64,000 nucleotides of DNA, taken from Dryomyza anilis. Taxonomy: Eukaryota > Arthropoda > Insecta > Diptera > Dryomyzidae. The notes beneath the pieces were generated by a model. It searched no databases. It had not been told where the DNA came from and saw nothing but the letters and a program-made list of their open reading frames with translations. The stretch covers positions 81,199,679 through 81,263,678 of the forward strand of contig OX638134.1 in the NCBI GenBank assembly GCA_951804985.1, written 5' to 3'. Below are positions 59,231 through 64,000 of the stretch, piece by piece (the first letter of the stretch is position 1; the number at the start of each line of letters is the position of its first letter). A program made the translations under genes and the position numbers.

Positions 59231-59689
59231 ATGATTATTAAAATTATAGTCTGTCTAAGCCGACTATAAATACCCTACACTTATGTATGGTTACCAGTTA
59301 AAGTTATATATAGGTCACCAGGGTATACGAATCCTGAAAACAACTACAAATTTTCAATCGCTGCAGAATTTCCATTCATTTGATACCCATATTTACAAAT
59401 TGGTAGATGCACCGAATTTCGATTTTTTTTTTTGGGAGCCAAAAGTCGTTTCGCGGGAGAACATTATTTTCAAGTATTTGAGCATGAAGTCAATATATAT
59501 TTGACCAAAATAAGTTTACCTGAACACGTATACAGTAAAATTCACCAGTAGATGTGTTTTATATGATAAATTTGAACATAAGTGGTCGGTTCACAGGTCA
59601 TAATGGACTGATCATGCCCATTTTCACTGACAGACAGCGTAGATATATAAGTAATCTAAATTAGGAGTTTCATTTATTTAGCTAAATAG

Positions 59690-59812
59690 ACTCAGGAGGT
59701 CATGCTGATCAAGAATATATATACTTTTCCATACCGGACATGCTTCCTTCTGGGTGTTACAAACGGCGTACCAAACTTAATATACCCTTTCACTCTTAGT
59801 GTAGGGTATAAA
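59690..59812 (+). mobile_element. DINE/INE-1-like Helitron 3' end
   Basis: GCTGATCAAGAATATATATA, TGCTTCCTTCTGGGTGTTAC and a terminal stem-loop TATACCCT/AGGGTATA (59781-59788 with 59803-59810, 14-nt loop) are the arrangement found at the 3' end of Drosophila INE-1/DINE nonautonomous Helitrons, as I remember them. The element probably extends left to about 59240, where ATACCCTACAC occurs. The open frame at 59283-59504 lies inside and is not a gene. Confidence 0.65.
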
Positions 59813-61360
59813 AACAAAAAATAGCGTTGGCCGAGCCTACCTACCGGCCCAATATACGAACCTTTCCCCTATGTAAAATGTATGAATCCTAATCATAATA
59901 AATACATAGTCATTTACATTTTTTTATGTGTGAACATTGCAATTATGTTTAGTATTACACATAATTCATGAATATAACTCATAAATAAAAAAATTAGTAA
60001 AAAATATGTTTTATTAACGTCTTATTCATTAATCATCAGTAAACAATTTTCTCCGTGATAAGGCTAATTCATTGAACAATTTATGAGCACTCTAAAATTG
60101 GGTCCAAAGATGAAAGTCATAATTGAGTATAAAAAAGTATCGCATTTAAGACTGTTTTCGGAGTTATCCAAAATTTTTAGCATAAAAGTGTCATATTTAA
60201 AAATTATTTAAGAACTCCTAAAGCATCAAATTTTCAAATTGGACTCCCTTTAAAGAGTATTTTCCGAACACTCCGAATAATAATTCATAAAAGAGTCTTG
60301 TTTGGGAGTGTATATGTTCTCAAATATGAATATTTTAGAAGTATTAAGAGTTTCATAAATATGAATATTTTAGAAGTAAGAAGAGTCTCAAAAATGTGAG
60401 GATTTTCGGGCTCTCTGCTCATGTTTCAGGAGTCATTTATGGTTATTTTAAGAGCGAATGGCTTTTCTTTAAAATCCTTTTGTAATGCTAGTAAAATCTA
60501 AATTATCTGGAAGGAGCTTATTATTGTTTTTCCATTACTATAATTTTATTTGTTCATTACATTAATATGTTGTATATACTTATATTGAATGTATATACTT
60601 ATTTACAATGTTTATGTTGTAAATAAATATGAAATAAAACAGATATAACGAATTGTTTGTCTGTTTGTAAAATTTTGAACATTTTCCATTATTTTTCTAG
60701 AGGTCCAAAATGAACTGTTTTAAAAAATCGCCCAAAAATCAATTTTTAAGACATATAAATTATATTCTGTTCATGCAAAAAGTTAGATCACAAACCACTC
60801 TATGTAATAGACCCTTCAATAGAATTGAAAAGTAATTAAATGTATTTTTATGAAGGAAGATCGAAACTTTACCTCAGTCTCCCCTATCAGTGGGTGTTTC
60901 AGATAAACCTCTACTCTAAAACATATTTGTTTTATACAATGGATCAAGGAATCTGTCCATTAAATATACGTATTCTAAGGCGGGATATTTTATTGTATAC
61001 ACTTTTAATAGTGGGGTGTAGTAAGTGGGAGATGAGTGTGTTACAAAAAAAAAAAATAATGAAGTCTAAAATATATATTAAGCTACATTTACTCCCTATA
61101 GCAGGTCATATATAGACAGTATTAAATTTGAATCGGTAAAATTGGATTCCGGACCACTGTGCATTTCTGTGAAAATAGTTTTTTTTATATATCAATTCGC
61201 TCAGAGAGATATCAGCTACAAAAAAAAATCAAATTTTATTCAAATGCACCACAACAAATAATTTATTTTCTTATTATGAAAATATGATATGCACTAGCAC
61301 TTTAAATGCAAATAAAAACCGTAAACAAATTGATCTAAAAAAAAACTATTTTGGCACAAA
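59813..61360. other. AT-rich intergenic DNA, no gene
   Basis: No supported exon. The plus-strand open frame at 60840-61115 lacks splice or promoter context and a recognisable domain. Confidence 0.5.
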
Positions 61361-61455
61361 TTATTCCTGGAAATTGTTTAGCCTCTTCTTCCACATCCGT
61401 CCATGATCATAATACGATAAGACATCCGTACCAAAGGTTTCCTCATCAGGGTCGA
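61361..61455 (-). other. Candidate terminal coding exon of an unidentified gene
   Basis: A minus-strand acceptor (TTAGTATTTTCTAG, AG at 61457-61456) is followed by two phase bases and 30 codons with ordinary amino-acid usage (DPDEETFGTDVLSYYDHGRM then WKKRLNNFQE), a TAA stop, and an AATAAA signal about 95 nt downstream (about 61262-61267). I do not recognise the product, and no upstream partner exon is visible in 61.5-64 kb. It could be a relic or chance. Confidence 0.3.
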
Positions 61456-62299
61456 CTAGAAAATACTAATTTTGAATACACGTAAGTCAACCTATTCCAT
61501 ACTTTACGAAGAATCCTGATCTGAAGCCTACTTAACTGAACCTGATCTGACAATTATGAGTAGAAATATTCCTTAGTGAAAGTAAATTCATGTTTTTAGT
61601 CATAATTTTTATTAGTCATAATTTAGTCATAATTTATTCTATGAGAGGATGCTGTATATTAAAATGTGCTACATAAATAAATAAGTGTTTCTCACATGTT
61701 CAAGATATACATATATGTGAAACTAAAGACAAATTTCTATTCTAGCATGTTTGTGTAAAACGTTTTAATAGATCAATTCGTTTGTGGTTTGGATTTCCAT
61801 TTTATATCACGTATGGGTTGATGTTTTTCTTTATTGGTTTCTATGGATAGAAAAGTGATTTTTTTCTCACATAAAAAGATTAAGAACATATTGCAAAATA
61901 CGAACACGTGCAATTTAATAAATGCTAACAAAACCACAAACTATGCTAGATTTATAGCTGGTTAAATCTACACCTCATTCTAAAGACAAAATGCAAACTT
62001 GCTATTTGTTCATAGTTTTTTTTTATATGTTATATACAAAAAAATAATTATATGAAAAGTTCATTTATTTTACATATTTAATGACTGTGTCAGAATAACT
62101 GGACACATTCTGTGTGCTTTCATGCGTTAATGTCATTTTTTCCACATTCATCGAATTTGCATAATTGGCACATTTAAATGCTATAATTATTATGGGTTCT
62201 TTATTGATTAAAAATAAAATTGCAGGGTCAATTTTAAATAACATTTATTAAGCTGTTTTAAGTAATTAAAGCAAAATATTTTCTTATTTTTTTTAATTT
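61456..62299. other. AT-rich intergenic DNA, no gene
   Basis: Nothing with coding, RNA or transposon structure beyond scattered CTGATCTGA motifs. Confidence 0.5.
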
Positions 62300-64000
62300 T
62301 ATAGTGAAAAATTTAATGAATTTTTAGTGAAAAATTGAGTTTTAGTGAAAATTTTATTTTTTAGTGAAAAATTGCATTTTTAGTGAAAATTTTAATTTTG
62401 AATGAAAAATTGAATTTTTAGTGAAAAATTGAATTTTTAGTGAAAAATTGAATTTTTAGTGAAAAATTGAATTTTAAGTGAAAAATTGAATATTTAGTGA
62501 AAAATTCAGTTATTATTGAAAAATGGAATTTTTAGTGAAAAATTGTCTTTTTAATGAAAATTTGCATGATAATTTGAATTTTAAGTGAACATTTTAATTT
62601 TTAATAAATAATTTAATTTTTAGTGAAAAATTATGTTTTTTCAGTGAAAATTTGCATTTTTAATGATATATTGAATTTTAAGTGAAAATTTAAATTTTTA
62701 GTGAAAAATTGAATTTTTAATGAAAAATTGAATTTTTAGTGAAAAATTGAATTTTTAGTGAAAAATTGATTTTTTAGTGAAAAATAGAATTTTACTGAAA
62801 AACTGTATTTTTAGTGATAAATTGACTTTTTAATGAAAAATTGAATTTTTAATGAAAAATTTAATTTTTAGTGAAAAATTTAATTTTTAGTGAAAAATTT
62901 AATTTTTAGTGAAAAATTGAATTTGTAGTGAAAAATTGAGTTTTTAGTGAAAAATTGAATTTTTAGTGAAAAATTGAATTTTTAGTGAAAAATTGAATTT
63001 TTAGTGAAAATTTTACTCAAAAATTGAATTTTAAGTGAAAAATAGAATTTTAGTGAAAAACTGAATTTCTAGTGAAAATTTGAATTTTTAATGAAAAATT
63101 GAATTTTTAGTGAAAATTTGAATTTTTAGTGAAAATTGAATTTGCAGTGACAAATTTAATTTTTAGTGAAATATTGAATTTTCAGTGAAAAATTGAATTT
63201 TTAGTGAAAATTTGAATTTTTAGTGAAAAATTGAATTTTTAGTTAAAAACTGAATATTTAGATGAAAACTGAATAATTCGTGGAAATTTTAATTTTTAGC
63301 GAAATATTGAATATTTACTGAAAAATTAATTTTTATTAAAAAATTTAATTTTTAATGAAAAATTAAATTTTTAATGATAAATTGAATGTTTAGTGAAAAA
63401 TTGTGATCTTAGTGAAAAATTTAGATTTTAATGAAAAATTGAATTTTCAGTGACAAATTTAATTTTTAGTGAAAAATTGTGTTTTTAGAGAAAATTTGAA
63501 TTTTTAGTGAAAAATTGAATTTTTAGTGAAAAATAGAACTTTAGTGAAAAACTGAATTTTTAGTGAAAAATTATCTTTTAATGAAAAATTTAATTTTTAA
63601 TAAAAAATTGAATTTTTAGTGAAAAATTGAATTTTTAGTGAAAAATTGAATTTTTAGTGAAAAAATTGAATTTTTAGTGAATATTTAAATTTTTTGTGAA
63701 AAATTGAGTTTTCAGTGACAAATTTAATTTTTAGTTCAAATTTAAATTTTTAGTGAAAAATTGAATTTTTAGTGACAAATTGAATTATTGAATTTTTAGT
63801 TAAAAACTGAATACTTAGATGAAAACTGAATTATTCGTGGAAAATTTAATTTTTAGCGAAATATTGAATTTTTACTGAAAAATTAATTTTTATTAAAAAA
63901 TTTAATTTTTAATGAAAAATTAAATTTTTAGAGAACATTTTTATTTTTAGTAGAAAATTTGGACAAATCATGAAATTACTGCAAAAATTTAATTTTCTAT
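62300..64000. repeat. 19-bp minisatellite array 5, continues beyond window
   Basis: About 88 units of TTTTTAGTGAAAAATTGAA in array 1 orientation, with variants (TTTTTAATGAAAAATTGAA, GAATTTTCAGTGACAAATT). A block around 63240-63375 (GTTAAAAACTGAATATTTAG and ATGAAAACTGAAT) recurs about 560 bp later at 63798-63920, again showing block duplication. The array is cut by the window edge. Confidence 0.93.

Noticed and set aside
59283..59504. 73-codon plus-strand open frame
   Set aside because: It falls inside the probable DINE-like element, with no recognisable protein domain.

Overview
The window is AT-rich nuclear DNA from a fly. It carries short GT-AG introns (about 56-70 bp) beside multi-kilobase repeat-filled ones, fly-like upstream sequence, many miniature transposons and a tRNA-derived SINE. 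The protein sequences resemble Drosophila orthologues without being Drosophila itself. A higher (schizophoran) fly with an expanded genome fits best; the species cannot be fixed from sequence alone.

Layout. 1-26.0 kb holds no recognisable protein gene. It contains arrays of a 19-bp minisatellite, MITE-like elements, two SINE copies, a 1.1-kb tandem duplication, and three GC/CpG-richer islands (about 11.15-12.23, 16.44-17.72 and 19.2-20.15 kb). The islands look like promoters or 5' exons; one perfectly bounded candidate exon lies at 11159-11300 on the minus strand. 26.1-35.4 kb (minus) is a DEAD-box RNA helicase of the DDX5/DDX17 (p68) family in three coding exons plus a likely split start codon near 36.75 kb. 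Its 6.1-kb intron is filled with a TAGTACTAA-type repeat and contains a candidate 13-nt poison microexon. 39.0-46.6 kb (plus) is a complete ten-exon gene for the exocyst subunit Exo70 (701 aa). Its third intron contains, in the same orientation, an intronless SAM-domain gene that I assign to matrimony (mtrm), a Polo-kinase inhibitor in Drosophila; that gene is flanked on both sides by one ~130-bp tandem satellite. 46.8-57.4 kb (minus, tail to tail with Exo70) is a five-exon gene for a protein with nine Kazal domains. Its signal peptide is not seen, so an upstream exon is probably missing. 57.4-64 kb holds more transposon remnants (a DINE/INE-1-like Helitron end, degraded MITEs), one orphan candidate terminal exon and a fifth 19-bp array running off the window.

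The order helicase (CG10077-like), Exo70 with nested mtrm, then a multi-Kazal gene agrees with what I remember of Drosophila melanogaster 3L around 66B-C; this is recollection, not a search. The genes serve unrelated functions (RNA remodelling, secretion, meiosis, protease inhibition), so the block is conserved microsynteny and not a functional cluster. I found no bacterial-type system, CRISPR array or rRNA gene. The most unusual items are the possible 13-nt poison exon in the helicase, the satellite-enclosed mtrm, the altered residue before the Polo-box site in Mtrm, and the five dispersed arrays of one 19-bp minisatellite.
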